Source: Jacaranda mimosifolia | Taxonomy: Eukaryota > Streptophyta > Magnoliopsida > Lamiales > Bignoniaceae | DNA length: 64,000 nucleotides | Reading direction: 5' to 3' | Assembly (NCBI GenBank): GCA_018894105.1 | Contig: CM032126.1 | Coordinates: forward strand, 8,521,001-8,585,000 | Shown here: positions 48,092 through 60,839 of the stretch, piece by piece | Numbering within the stretch: the first letter of the stretch is position 1 | Layout of the letters: each line of letters opens with the position of its first letter | Translations under genes and position numbers: made by a program | Notes under the pieces: generated by a model | The model's database searches: none | Told to the model about the DNA's origin: nothing | The model's input: only the letters and a program-made list of their open reading frames with translations

Positions 48092-51000
48092 TCATGTGAT
48101 GACAATATTCTTAGTTCTTGTCCAGAAAAGTTCCAGTGAAACATAAAAAAATTTGAACTTTGAATTAGTAATTGTGTGCAAGAATGGCCTATCGTAGACT
48201 CCTAGAAATTTGAGTCTCATCTTCTGGAGGGCAGCCATAGTCTCAATTATGTTGATTCTCTCTTCAGGTAAAATAGCTAAACACTCCATTGCCAGGCAGA
48301 ACACAGATGAGATAATTGCGGAGAAATAGTGATTTTCTCTTTGTAGCAAACAAGGGGCCACCACTTCAGTTACTGCATCTTTTTGTTGTGCTTCACTGAC
48401 CCAATGCTTTAAATTCATTTCTTCACTGAACATATCGTCTGTTGGCTTCTTCCGGTGAACATCTCCAGCAATATTATGCCATAACTATAAACATCGCCAT
48501 ATGTCAAAACTTTCCCTTCCAATCCATACTCTGCCAGCATTAATGGTGGCGAATCCAATTTCGAGAATTAGATAAAAAGGCTAGAGATCGATAAGAAAAT
48601 AGGAGGAACAAATATTTGAAATAGTCTTAAGACAAATATATATGTCACATGGTGCTGTGTACCCAGTTGTTGCCAATGTGTTGGTTTGAATCACGGCCTC
48701 CCCTTTTCCAAAGAGCTTGGAAATACCAAAATCACCAGCATGCGCAGTCATATCTTCGTCGAGCAAGACATTGCTTGGTTTTATATCACAATGAATATGG
48801 CCATGATGAAGATACTCCAAGGCTAATGCAACATCTATGGCTATGTTGAATCTTTGTTATGCATCCAAATAATGGTTGTCGGAACTCGGAATATAACCAT
48901 TTCTCCAAGCTCCCATTTGGCATGTACTTTAGTATTAGAGATTTGAACTCCATGTTGCTGCAACAGCCTACTACATATGCTAACTAAGTTTCTATGTCTA
49001 ACCATGCTTAGTACTTCACATTCAGTGTCAAAGCTTTTGGTAGCTCCTTCTAATCCCAAATTGAAGACTTTTACAGCAACATTTAACCCATCAGAAAGTG
49101 TCCCTTGAAATACTGAACCAAAACTTCCTCTTTTGATGAGGTTGGTTTCATCGAAGGCGCTCGTGTCCTGTACAAGTTCTTGATATGAAATTCTTCTCCA
49201 AGCGATACTTGGTAAAATTTCATCGGAGGGATGTTCTTTCTTGAGTTTCTGCCTTCTTAAAAGCACAAGTATCACGACCATTAGAACGATAACTGATATG
49301 ATGGGAGGCAGAATATATTTCATCAATGAAACAATATTCTTTGAACTCGATCTTTTTGGAGTTTCAATGCAGGGTGGAACTTGAAATCGGGTGTGTTGCA
49401 CCGCAGAGAGCAGAGTTATGAAGGAATGATTCAGCAGTTAAGTTAACAAAAGGGCCACCTGTCGGGATCTCTCCTTTTAGTCTGTTGCAAGACACATTAA
49501 AAGATCGAAGATAGTTTAGTTGCTCTAAAGACTTGGGGATCAATCCAGACAGACTATTATTCGATAGATCTAATGATTCTAAGCTTTTGATGTTTCCCAA
49601 GGACTGAGGAATAGGGCCTCCAAATTCATTATGTGCCATAGACAAAAATACTAATGACTGGAAAGTGCCAATTGAGCTTGGGACTTCACCTGAAGTTTGA
49701 TTCCATGACAAGTCTAATTCACTAATTACCTTCAAGTTTGCAATGTCCGATGAAAGATGACCACTCAAAAGGTTTGAGGATAAGTTTAGGTGCGATAGGT
49801 CATTAAAGGTTCCATATGCTGTCTGGTATGGTCGAGTTCAATTTGTTTGAGCCGAAGTAGACTCCTCTGAGAGATTTAACTTCTCCCAAGCATGCAGGTA
49901 TTGGACCAGAAAGCATATTATGGCTTGCGTACAAGTCCCCCAATTTACTTGATTGGCAAAGCTCACTGGGAATATATCCTTCGAGTTTATTATGTCCAAG
50001 ATATATAAGTGCAAGATGTTTCAATTTCCTAAGTGTTGCTGGAATGAATCTAGTCAACCGATTTCTATCTAAATATAAGGCTTGCAAACTGCTCAAATTT
50101 CCGATCTCATCAGGAATAGATCAGCACCATAAATATCGCAACTAAATGCTCGAAATAACAGAAGGGAGCTGGACAAATTACCAACTGATATTGGGAGAAT
50201 ACCGTTTACTGGATTTGCTGGTATTTCCAACTGCATCAAATTTTGACAGTTTGTCAATGAAGAGATAAAACTCAACTCTTGAGTAGAGGATATTTCTCCA
50301 GTCAAATGATTTTTCGCTATCAGAAGGTGCTTCAAGAATCTTAAATCACCGAATTCAGGTATAGGGCCACTCAACGAGTTCTCGCCCACATCGAAGAGAG
50401 AAATCTTTGAAGCATTGGTAATTGAAGTTGGAATTGGTCCACTTATTTCATTCTCACCCAAATAAAGCCCTTCAAGATTGGGAAGTGCAAGCCCCATGGT
50501 TGAAGGAAAATGGCCTGAAAAGTGATTGACAGAAAGTTCCATCACTTTTATGGTTGATATGTTGAAGATGGAAAAGGGAATGGAGCCGGATAAGGCATTG
50601 TTAGCCACAAAAAGTTTCTCAAGATCAAGACTACCAAGATCATCTGGTAATTCACCTGTGAGCAGATAAAAGATTATTGTGTTATAAAAAATTGAATAAT
50701 GAAAATACACATATATCAAATGATGAGAGATATAGTAACATAACAATTATTTTGTAATCTCACAAGTTACTGACTGTAAATTAAGCATAGCTGTCAATTT
50801 GGCCTGTTAGCTGATTCCAACATGGTGGGGACAATTTGGCCTGTTAGCTGATTTAGTGGATGGTATAACTCCTCAAGCACTGGAAGATTATTGTAAATGT
50901 CCCCTGAAGGCTTCCAGAAGGACTATTGTTGGCAAGATCCATGATTTTGAGAGAAGATACGTTGAAGAGAGAAGGTGGAGTTTTTCCAGTGAGACAGGCA

Positions 51001-52435
51001 CTTTGGATGCTTAAAATCTCTAAATGTGAAAGATTACCTATCTCCGCAGGAATTCCTCCTGAAAAGTTGGCCGAAACAGGAAAGAAGTATTTGATAAATG
51101 ACTAGGAAAAAGTATGGAAAGATAAATTATTTAAACAAATGCAAATAGAAGAGTACCATACCTCTAAAATTGTTTGACCCCAGAATTAAGGTCCGAAGCA
51201 TGGTTAAACTTCCAATTTGACTCGGTATGCTGCCACTGAAATGGTTGAAAAATAATCCCAGGTCCTCAAGGTCTTTGCACTTGTATATATTTGATGGGAT
51301 TTGCCCATATAGATGATTCCTCGAGAGGTGAAGCCTTATGAGGCTTGGGATATTATCAAACCTATAGTCGTGTTTCTATTGTATAAAGTTGCTCTTTTGT
51401 ATATAGATAGTGCTTCTCTTTTATCAGCAGTAGCTTTTCTGTCCTGTTAGTTTGTTCATTAATTAGTTCGGGATTTGTTTCTTTAGTTAGGCGGTTAAGC
51501 ATGATCATTAACCCTTTAATTAACGCTGTATATATATCGCTTTCCTGAATAATGAAAGTCAGTTCCTTTCTTTCCCAAATTAAATGATTCACCGGGTTCT
51601 CATCAGTTCACGAGTATTGCGTGTCGCCACTCTGGAAGCTTCGCAATTACCAACAGATATAATTGCAAATGTCACTCGTGAGCGTACCTGATCATAGGTT
51701 ATTCACTTAGATCAATTTGTTTTCATGGAAGATATGTTGAAGATACTAAATGGTATATGTCCTGTAAACTGATTGTGCTCTAAGTTAATCGATTCCACGG
51801 TAGAAATATTCCCCATCTCTTGAGGAATTTTCCAACTGAGAAAATTGTACCCCATATTTAAAATTTGAAGCTCGGAATTGTTGCCTAATGATAGTGGGAT
51901 GCTGCCAGAAAAGTTGTTGTTAAGAAGAATGTGCCGCAGTTCTGGTAAGCTTCCAAACCATGTTGGTATCCTTCCAGTAGAGGAATTAAACCTGACATTT
52001 ATCTCTCTTACGTGGCGCAAATTGAACAATTCATAGTGTATAAAACCTGTAAAATTGTTGGAACTAACATCCAAACTAGTGAGAAAAAGTTGAATTTCCT
52101 AGATGTGGAGCAATATATAGTTCCCTCAAGGTTGAAACCAGAAAAATTTAGGGCTGTGACTCTTTGAAGCTTAATGTTGCAAGAGACACCAATCCAGCGA
52201 CAAATAGATATATTACTGGACCAGTTTCTTGGCCAAGATGTCGTAACTAAGGGTCTGAAATGATTCTATCTCTGAAGGCAACAAGTGCCTGTTGATCTGT
52301 GGTGGAGTTTGGAACTTCGCTGGCTAAGCAAACTTCAAAGTTGTTGTTCGCTTGCAACACTGAAACAACAACGAAGAAACAGAGTTTCTTCATAAATCGA
52401 AAACTCAGGCTTGTGGGAGGGAGGTTGGGGTTCAT
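48092..52435 (-). pseudogene. LRR receptor-like kinase (LRR-XII / EFR-Xa21 type), multiply broken
   Basis: N-terminus: signal peptide MKKLCFFVVVSVL (ATG at 52393; an upstream ATG at 52435 is possible) and the LRR cap TTDQQALVAFRDRIISDP. Many LxxLxLxxNxLxGxIP repeats run to about 49480, then a transmembrane helix (YILPPIISVIVLMVVILVLL). The kinase has the glycine loop RGSFGSVFQG, VAVK, HCDIKPSNVLL and GDFGISK. HCD instead of HRD marks a non-RD kinase, as in pattern-recognition receptors. Introns fit at 51059-51161 and about 48531-48648. Breaks: frameshifts near 52250, 50895, 50115, 49803, 49385, 48955 and 48455, and an insert at about 51362-51695. A normal member would sense a microbial ligand at the plasma membrane; this copy cannot be full-length. 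Confidence 0.92.
51362..51695. mobile_element. Foreign insert inside the LRR region, possibly an LTR fragment
   Basis: LRR coding sequence (MK..IDLSE) stops near 51696 and resumes at FDNIPSLIRLHLSRNHL near 51360. The intervening 330 bases do not fit the repeat pattern or an ordinary intron border. On the + strand they hold GTATATATATCGC followed by a GAATAATGAAAGTCAG stretch, an order like the promoter and R region of a small LTR. No matching second terminus or duplication was found. Confidence 0.4.
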
Positions 52436-52468
52436 TTGTATTTGAAGGGGGAGCAATATTCCTTTCTA

Positions 52469-52478
52469 TTATATATAG
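52469..52478 (-). promoter_or_regulatory. TATA box of the receptor kinase relic
   Basis: TATATATAAT on the minus strand, about 35-80 bases upstream of the candidate ATGs at 52435 and 52393. The nearer ATG would give a very short leader, favouring 52393. Confidence 0.45.
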
Positions 52479-52479
52479 C

Positions 52480-55356
52480 TGCGCGTTTTTCACGCAAGGG
52501 AGTAGTAGTAGTAGTTGTAGTAGGGTATATTTATAACAAAAATAAAATAGATATGGAGCAGTTTTAATGTACATTAACACTCTCTTAGAGCATATTAAGA
52601 TAATGTTAGCTCCAAAATTTAATTTGACAGATGCTTTATCCATCTGTATTTATCTATTGTGGGTGGGGGGCACAAGGCATTCCAAGTCACTCATGCCCGC
52701 ATTAATTCATTAGTGGAACAATATCTGCTGTGTAGAATTACAAGTTTAGAATCTGAAGGGATATGAGGAAATGAGATGGTGGTGAGTGGTGACACTGAAA
52801 TACGCATACTAAATTGACTTAGTGAGTGCTAAATACAGGTCTATGGCTACGTTCTTTTTAGATTCGTGCAATAATTTTTTTGGAGAATACAAGTGACAAC
52901 CTGTGTTGTCACGCATATAAAAATGACCCCCGGCCCCGAAATGTTCCTTCCCCACATTAATGCTTAACAGCTTATTACCACAATGAAAGAGGGGTGAGAT
53001 AAGATGGATTCAGAAATGAAAGTACGGGGAGATAAAAATTATAAAATATGAAAAATTAAATATAAATTTTATAAATTATGAATTTAAAAATAACATATAT
53101 TTTATAATGCATATTATAAAATTAAAGAATGGAGATAATATTATATGTATTATTTTAAGTAAAGAGAAAAGATAAACAAAAAGAATCAATAAACCACATG
53201 TTAATGATAATAAAAATTTTAAAAAGACTTTTGTTAAAATATCCACTTATCTTTGTTTCTATTTCTCAATTATGTTGAAGTCAAAAACAAGAGATTTTGA
53301 TTATTTTGCAAAGTCCCTATAAAGGTTTTATTTAGCAATATTTGGTAAACATATGTTTAAATAATTAAAAAAAAAAGTGTCTTGATTGGCCTAATCTAAT
53401 TATCTTCACTTGATTGTTTGATTGTGAATATGGGGTTAAAAATTTATTTAGACTTTATAAAATTAAATAAGATATAATAAAAATCATTACTAAAGTTTAA
53501 TATATATATATATATATATGCAGTTGGTGCATGATTGCAAATTAGAAACTATAAAGTATCCTAGTTGTTCAACTATTTAATTATTGCAGCCGTCATTCCA
53601 CCATGAAATGTTGGTATTGGCAGTCGACAAGCCAAGGTGCCATATATCCTTATGAATTACACATTTGCCACACTCGACATAATGGCCATTTAGTTCATTG
53701 ATATTAATGTTTTATAAAATTCATTTTATTTTTGTCCTAACTTCTACACCTTTGAGTCCTCAAAGTTGAAATAACGCAGTTAATTTATTTTCCTTGTAAT
53801 TTAAATGAAAGCAAAAGGATGTATGAAGAAGGAATAAGATAGATTGTAACTATTTCACCTTTATAGTATGAGACTAGGCTAGAGTTGAGGTATATTCGTC
53901 GAAATTCAAAATAGATCAGTCAAAATTTCTTTACATCCAAGACAAACAAGTCATGATCCCAACGAATTGGACCAATTTGCCTTATTTGATAATTTTAAAA
54001 TATTTAAAATACATTTTCTGAAACATGTCATTATAATTTTTCAAATATATAAAATAATGTTACTAACAATCAACAAGTTGTTTGCAAATGTTTTGTGCAC
54101 ATGTCTAAAATATTTTTTATTTATATTGAAAATATAAATGATTTATTAATTTTATGTCATTGTCATATTTTTATCTTTTTTCATGCATGTGTGTGTGTGT
54201 GTGTGTGTATAGTTTTTAAATAAAAACTGTATTGAAATACTAAAATTTGATATTTGCCTCAAACTTAATTTACGATCTCAAAACTTAATTTAAACTAGAT
54301 GAATTTGAAATCGAACCAGATTCGTCGCCTCCTCGTTCAACTATACCAATATTGCTTTGTTTGCAACACTTCATGGGATTAGTGATTGTGCAGACTAAAA
54401 TTTATGGTGCAAATGAGTGGATTAGGTTGTGTTTTGTTTAGTTTAAATGGAATTTAATATGAATCTAGATATGTAGATTGAAAATAAGTTGGATCCAAAA
54501 TAGATTGAATTAATTTTTTTTTAAAGAAAAACTTTAATTTATTTTATTTAATTGAAAAAAGTTAATCTAAAAAATAATAATAATTTTTTTTCCTCTTCCT
54601 AAGTTAGGGTTATTGTTTTTTTAATCGAGTCGGATTCGATTGACTCAATCCGATAAATCTCCATTGTTGCATATCATGGATGTTTGTGAACTAAATTTTG
54701 TCATATCCCTCCTCAATCGCAGTAATTGTAAAGGGCTAATGCACGTTCTGCTACATTCAAAAGTATGTAATTTTCACTTATTTTCACACTACTTTCTATT
54801 TTTACCCTTGCCAAATCAACCACTAACTTATTGCCTTATCCTAATGTTCATTCTACTTTTACTGACTTTAATAAATATTTTTATATTTGAAGTTTGAGCG
54901 TATAAGGTAGAGTTGCAAGTTGAGCCATGCACATAGGAAACTAGGTTAGAGCTTGACACTATTCGAATTTGAGCTGAACTTATTGAGCTCAAGTTTCGGA
55001 TCGATCTGATAAGCGTTAAGTTAAAAGTATGCATTATATTTGAGCATTGATGTATATTTGATAAGCTCAAGCTTGAGTTCGATCATGACTCAACATCTAA
55101 TCATGAGCTCATTAAACTCAATCTCAAACTTAATATTCATCAACAAGCTTAAATTGAACTTAAAACTAAAAGCTCGATGAAATTGAGCTTGAGTTTGGAA
55201 TTTTTATCAAACTCGACTCATTTGTAGCCTTAATATAAAGGTAGTCTTTCTTTAATCCTTCTTTGTATTCCAAAACTCTATGCTCTGTTTCTAAGTGTTG
55301 ATTATTATACTATAACCTCTTCTAGTTTGATGATAAAACTTGATCTATCATATTGC
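52480..55356. other. AT-rich intergenic DNA with microsatellites and degenerate repeats
   Basis: No supported gene. A TA microsatellite lies near 53502-53519 and a GT microsatellite near 54188-54209. From about 54897 to 55230 repeated GAGCTCAAG/CTTGAGC motifs form an inverted arrangement. Confidence 0.55.
54897..55235. mobile_element. Degenerate hAT-type repeat with GAGCTCAAGCTTGAGC motifs
   Basis: Left side AAGGTAGAGTTGCAAGTTGAGCC and right side (other strand) AAGGCTACAAATGAGTCGAG are weakly inverted. The interior is built of TTGAGCT/GAGCTCA motifs, typical of short non-autonomous hAT elements. No convincing target duplication. Confidence 0.35.
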
Positions 55357-55364
55357 GTTGGTGG

Positions 55365-55940
55365 CATTGTTTAAAAAACCGGACCGGATCGGACCGGTCG
55401 GTCGAACCGTCAACGGGCCGGCGAACCGGTCCGATTTTCTCAAAAAATGGGAAAATTGAAGAAAAAAAACGTCATATTTTGTAAAAATCGTTCAAACCGG
55501 GCGGTCGGGCCGTTGAACTGGACCGGTTTTTTTTATTTAATTTTTAATGATTTTTTTTTTTTAACTTTTGTTCTAAATACAAAGTTTGAAGGTTAAGATA
55601 CACATCGCAAGCTATCTAAAAGTAAAAAAAGGCCTTAGTTTAGAGTTTAGAATTAATTTACAAACTCTCAACTTTAAACTTTGGACTTGAATATTTAAAT
55701 TGTTGTGATCATTTATAATATGAATTGTGAAATTTGGATGGTAATGTTAGATAATATCATTTAAGCTTTTTATATTTTATATTTTGGCATTTTATTAATT
55801 TTTAAGTAATATATATATTTCATAATTACGACGTCACGATTCAATTGCGGTTCAATTACAGTCCGACCTACGGTTAAACTAGTGAACCGTGAACCGATAA
55901 ATTTTTTGGTTCAATAAACGGTCCGATTTTTCAAACATTG
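55365..55940. mobile_element. hAT-like MITE with CCGGACCGG subterminal repeats, 576 bp
   Basis: Ends CATTGTTTAAAAAACCGGACCG (left) and CAATGTTTGAAAAATCGGACCG (right, other strand) differ at three positions. A perfect 8-bp duplication GTTGGTGG flanks it (55357-55364 and 55941-55948), the hAT signature. The subterminal 130 bases on the left are GC-rich, packed with GGACCGG, GGTCGG and CGAACCG motifs; the middle is AT-rich and non-coding. Confidence 0.88.
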
Positions 55941-55948
55941 GTTGGTGG

Positions 55949-57996
55949 TAGATCCCGACCTTGGAAATATTCACCGGAGCATTTATTTATCTTGTCAAAA
56001 TTCCACATGACTGGTACTATCCCGTTAGAGCTTCACACACTTTATAGAGTTTATCCACAATTGACGAGGATTTTCATTTCATTAAATAACTTTCAATAAT
56101 AAGTATTAATATAAAATTCATCACTATTTATATATGTTAGACGATAAAACATATTGTTTTGTCTTCCCAGCTAATGAATTTTTAACAAATTTAATAATGA
56201 TATGAAAATTATTTAAGTTGTAATTATTGACGATTAGTGATAGATTTATAATAATAACCTAGTGAAAATGTAAACCTTGTCATAAATTATTGTGATAATT
56301 TTTATTGTCATTATAGATGTGCCATTAATTGTCAATAGTAATAATTTAAAAATTAATAATGATCACTATTAAACTATATTGTAACAAAATAAATATTATT
56401 GTTATTTCAAAAATATCATTAGTGGCAAAATAAAAATTATTATCACACAAAATATATTATTAGTGATCATTTTCACGTAGTCATTTATTTTTTCTACTAT
56501 ATATAATGCTAAATTTTAACATTTAAATAATATTATTGAATAATCACCAAGGTCTAAACTTGAGTTTCTCAATTGTTGATTTTTTTTATTTGCCCTATCC
56601 ACCTTTGTTTATTTACTTAAACTTCGTATTTTCCAAGTATATATATATATAATGAAAATAACATACACGTACATTATTAAATTCCAGTAAATATGTGTAT
56701 ATTATTAAATATCAGTAAATATCTATATACACACGCAATAACAAAAAATTCAAATACTAGAATGTCAGTAATGTGAGTGCAATATAAAATCACACGGTCA
56801 AATCATTTAATTGAATTTTAGCCGACAGTTCTTTTTATTTTTCAATAGGTTGACTCGTATTTTAACTAAAAAAGGAAGAATAAAATATTACGTCAGATAG
56901 AGAATTAGAAGAAATGTTGAAAAAGATTCAAATTAAAATTTCAGATTTTTAATTTGACCATAAATTTTTAATATCAAGAAGCACCCCAACACATACAAAA
57001 TGTACAAAATACTCCTACTAGTTGTATTTGATATTGCATCCATGTTTTACTTTTCTATTTATTTATTTATTTATTCCTTTTCAATAGTGGTGTCTATAAA
57101 ATGTATTCATTGACTCAAAAGTATCGAATGTCACAAAATAATTTTTTAAAAAATATTTGTGCTTCATAATTTGAAAAATAACAGTTATTTAATTAAAATG
57201 TATAATAATATATATTTAGTAGAATAGGCTTCTTCTTCTTCTTTTTCATTTTTCTTTCGAAGGGAAAAAGAATTTACTGGGAGGGTATTATTTGTGGGAC
57301 CAAAATATTACTATTTAATATGATCTTCAATTTATAGGACTATATATGAGTTGAAAAATATAATGGGATCTTCACAAATTTGTAGGACTATTAAGTTAAA
57401 TAATTGTTGAGTGAACAATCAATTTAAACAATAAACAAGGAAAATGAAGTGGTTTTAAACTCTAGCATCCGATGGCTGGCTGGCTTCGTATGTTGGTTGG
57501 GTAAATTCATAATTAAGAACAAGTAACAATTAATCAATTATAGGTCTTTTATTAGATGTTAATTAATTTTGTAGCTAAGGCTACAAATTATATCTACGAA
57601 TTTGTTATATCAAATACAATTTTTAAAATAATAAATAATAAAAATAATTAGCTATGAATCCACAGCTATATTTGTTGTAAGTACAATAAATTAGCTATGA
57701 ATTATTCGTAACAAAATTAATATATAAAAAAAATGAAATAAAATAGTCTATTTTTATTTCTTTCTTTTTATTTTTATAATTCTTAATCAAATTATTTGTT
57801 GACAAATAGTATAATTCACATTATTTTTCATTATATTTTTATATAGGATAAGATCACTAACAAATTCTTTTATTTAACAAATGTAATCATTGGGTCCAAT
57901 ATATAAGGTTATTGGGTGTGTTTGAGATAAGGTCCAATATATAAATGCAACAATATTGAATATGTTTGTCACAAAGCCCAAAATACAAATGTTTAC
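55949..57996. other. AT-rich intergenic DNA
   Basis: No gene seen. About 56195-56510 is similar to stretches near 16180-16430 (shared GATxTGCCAT(C/T)AATT(A/G)TCAATxGT and CACTATTAAAC phrases). TAGCTATGAA motifs recur at 57648 and 57692 and again near 59250. Confidence 0.5.
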
Positions 57997-57999
57997 TTA

Positions 58000-58354
58000 G
58001 GGGGTGTTTGGTTTTATTTTCAAACCCCATTTTCACCAATTTTACTATTTCAGAAATAGAAATCATCACCTTTAAAAAAATTTCACCCAACATAATTTTC
58101 ATTTTCATTTTCATTTTCAAAACACATTCTCCAACAACCTATATATCTTTTCCTAATAACTTATATATCTTCTCTCTTTATTCTATTATTTCTATCTCTC
58201 TCCACCTCCAACCTATTAAAATCAACATAATTATTATATTTCCAAACATTTCATTCAAATACATTTTTATTTCCACATCACATCACATCACATCACATAA
58301 CTAATTCTCACCGTTTTAGAAATGATGGAAATGAAAATAGAACCAAACGGGCCC
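58000..58354. mobile_element. MITE, copy 3 of the GTTTGGTTTCATTTTC family, with TTA duplication
   Basis: Ends GGGGGTGTTTGGTTTTATTTTC (left) and GGGCCCGTTTGGTTCTATTTTC (right, other strand). TTA flanks both sides (57997-57999, 58355-58357), fitting a Tourist-like PIF/Harbinger origin. Interior shares the AACCTATATATCTT...TCTCTCT block with the copies at 944 and 1447. A CACAT pentamer repeat sits at about 58276-58298. Confidence 0.75.
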
Positions 58355-58357
58355 TTA

Positions 58358-60831
58358 AAGTTCGAAGAAGAAATACTGAATAATCTCAACTCTGTAACGT
58401 CAGACTTCATGTTCTTCCTTAAGCTTCATTTGAGTTTTCTCCTTGAAAGCTTGGCTTTCTCTATCAGAAGTTCCCACCATTTCCACCACCACTACCATTG
58501 TCATCTTCATCTTTGGCTCATTGCCACTTCATTACTATCAAAGCTATTCTGTATTAAAATTAAACCTCTAAATTGCTATTTTCTTCTCAAAATTTGTAAG
58601 TATTTAGCTACATTTTTTTATTTCCTCTTAAAATTGTCTTATATTTGTTCATAAAAAGAGTAGATATGTCTTCCATGTCAGTAAGTATTAGATGAATTCT
58701 AGTAGTGAATGGTTTCAGAAATTCACAAATTTTGTTTTCTACTGTAGTAATACAATGCTCCAGCAAATCTGTTCACAAATTTTGTAGTCTATTGCAACAA
58801 CGCAATACTTCAGCATTTGAGGAGGCCGGGTTCAATAATAATCAATTTCATTTTCTAAAACTTGAACTAATCTCTATATTTAGTTTCATTTTCTATTCTT
58901 ATTTTGCAAACTCTTTAGTATTCTTATTCTACGATGTACTTCATGAACTGAAAATATTTTTTTGTTGGATTTTTTTTTATTTAAGATATGCTTAGAATAA
59001 TAAAAATCATGTGACATTGTAACTCTTTCTTCTTTTATTCTTCTTCTTCTTTAATGTCTACATTTATTTGTTGCTAGTTATATTTTTTTATGTATTTTAT
59101 TTGATCTTTTATATATTTTAGTGTATATATCTTAAAGCTATAGAAAAAATTGCTTGGCTACTAAAATTTTCTAGACATGGCGATGAAAAGTGCTATGAAA
59201 TTTCGGTTCCAATACAGAAACTATAGGATAGACATGTCAATAATATAGCTATGAACTAGCTAGGAATTTTGTATAGCCATGATATAGCTACAAATTAGAA
59301 AATTCCGTAGCGAGGATTAGTTACAGGGGTATCCACTTTGGATGTGGCTACAGTCAATTTCATAAGTAAGGTTATGGATTTCTTAGCATCAACTATAGAT
59401 CAATCATAGCTGATGCCTTAATTTTTCGAAGTATTTTAAATTTGAATTTAAAAAATATTTTATATTTGATCAGCAAATTAAATATATTTGAACCTATTGT
59501 CTCAGCCGAAACTGTAACTTATTTCAATTTCAACCCATTCTTCATTTTAAGAGAAGAGTTTAATAATTTAAATTAAAATTTTAAACCCAAAGTTAATATA
59601 TCTATACGTAGAAAGTTACAAAGATCATAACAAATTTATAAATGAATGTAAATGCAACTATCTTTAGACTAATATGCCCAGAATCAATAATTAGTGTAAT
59701 ATTACGTTCCTATTACCGACCACATATAAAGAGAATAATTAAATAATATTTATTATAATCTCGCAAACTAACCTTCTAAATTTATTTTATGGCGTGTTTA
59801 CAAGGAGAGAAACAATATTCTCTAGATAATTTAACTTATTAAACTTTATTCATAAATTGTGTGTGTCACATGACATTTAATGTAATTTACTTCTTTGTAA
59901 GAAATTTAAAAAATAGTAATAATAGAATATAAAGTTCTTAATTAACCTAACTGTACAATAAATTGTCTTTAGTTTATTGAATTTCGTAGCTTATTTATCT
60001 ACAAAGATCAGTTTTGTTGCTCATAATCCAAAGTGATATAAGGACTTTTCCTCTTGATCCAAACTCCAACCGTTGAGTCGGACATCCAACACCAACAACC
60101 ATGCAATTATACCGAATATAGGGTCAAACCCGGAATAACCCTTCAACGATTAGGTAGTCATAAAAGTGTGTTTTTTTCTATGTGTTTTTGGTATTTTTTG
60201 TGTAGGTTTAGACTTGGGGTGTCATTGCATTTATAAATGGAGCTTGATAGACTATTCATTATTGTATCAAGTCCCATTAAATGATTGGTATTAAGAAGTT
60301 GAGCTCATGATAGATTATGGCTCTGGTAGGTAATTTCCATGTTATTTCATAAATAATTTTCTCCTTTGAGCTCAGATTGTGTAATCCATATAAATGGAAA
60401 AAAAAAAAAAAAAAACTTCATGCTTTGAATATTGTACCCATGAAATAAATGGATGAAAATTGTTATTTTTTTGAGCTTTTTTACTATAATGGGTATTTTA
60501 GTAATTTGAATGATCCAACTATTTAATTCTTGTATCCATATAAGGAATTATATAAAATAATTAAATATCCAAAAAAATATAATTCTAATTACCAAACGCA
60601 ATAATCTCTTATCTTAAACAGTATAATCTTATTAAATTTGTATAATCTATTTATCTTATCTATCATATCTATATATCTAAACGAGGCCTTAGAGCATTGC
60701 ATTATTCCCTCATGGATTCCCGACGCATAGTTGGACCTCTCTGGTTGTCTAAGTGTTATTGGTTATTTACAACCAACTTCAAATCTTGTATCTATATGGA
60801 TTTAAAATGGGCCCAAAGAACCCATGAAGCA
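58358..60831. other. AT-rich intergenic DNA
   Basis: No supported gene. About 59130-59400 has repeated TAGCTA(T/C) and CTACAAATTAG phrases that look like a degenerate transposon. Poly(A) of about 20 bases near 60397-60416. Confidence 0.5.
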
Positions 60832-60839
60832 TATAAAAT

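Noticed and set aside
60650..60700. CTAAACGAGGCCTTAGAGC as the right end of another MITE
   Set aside because: No matching left end was found upstream.
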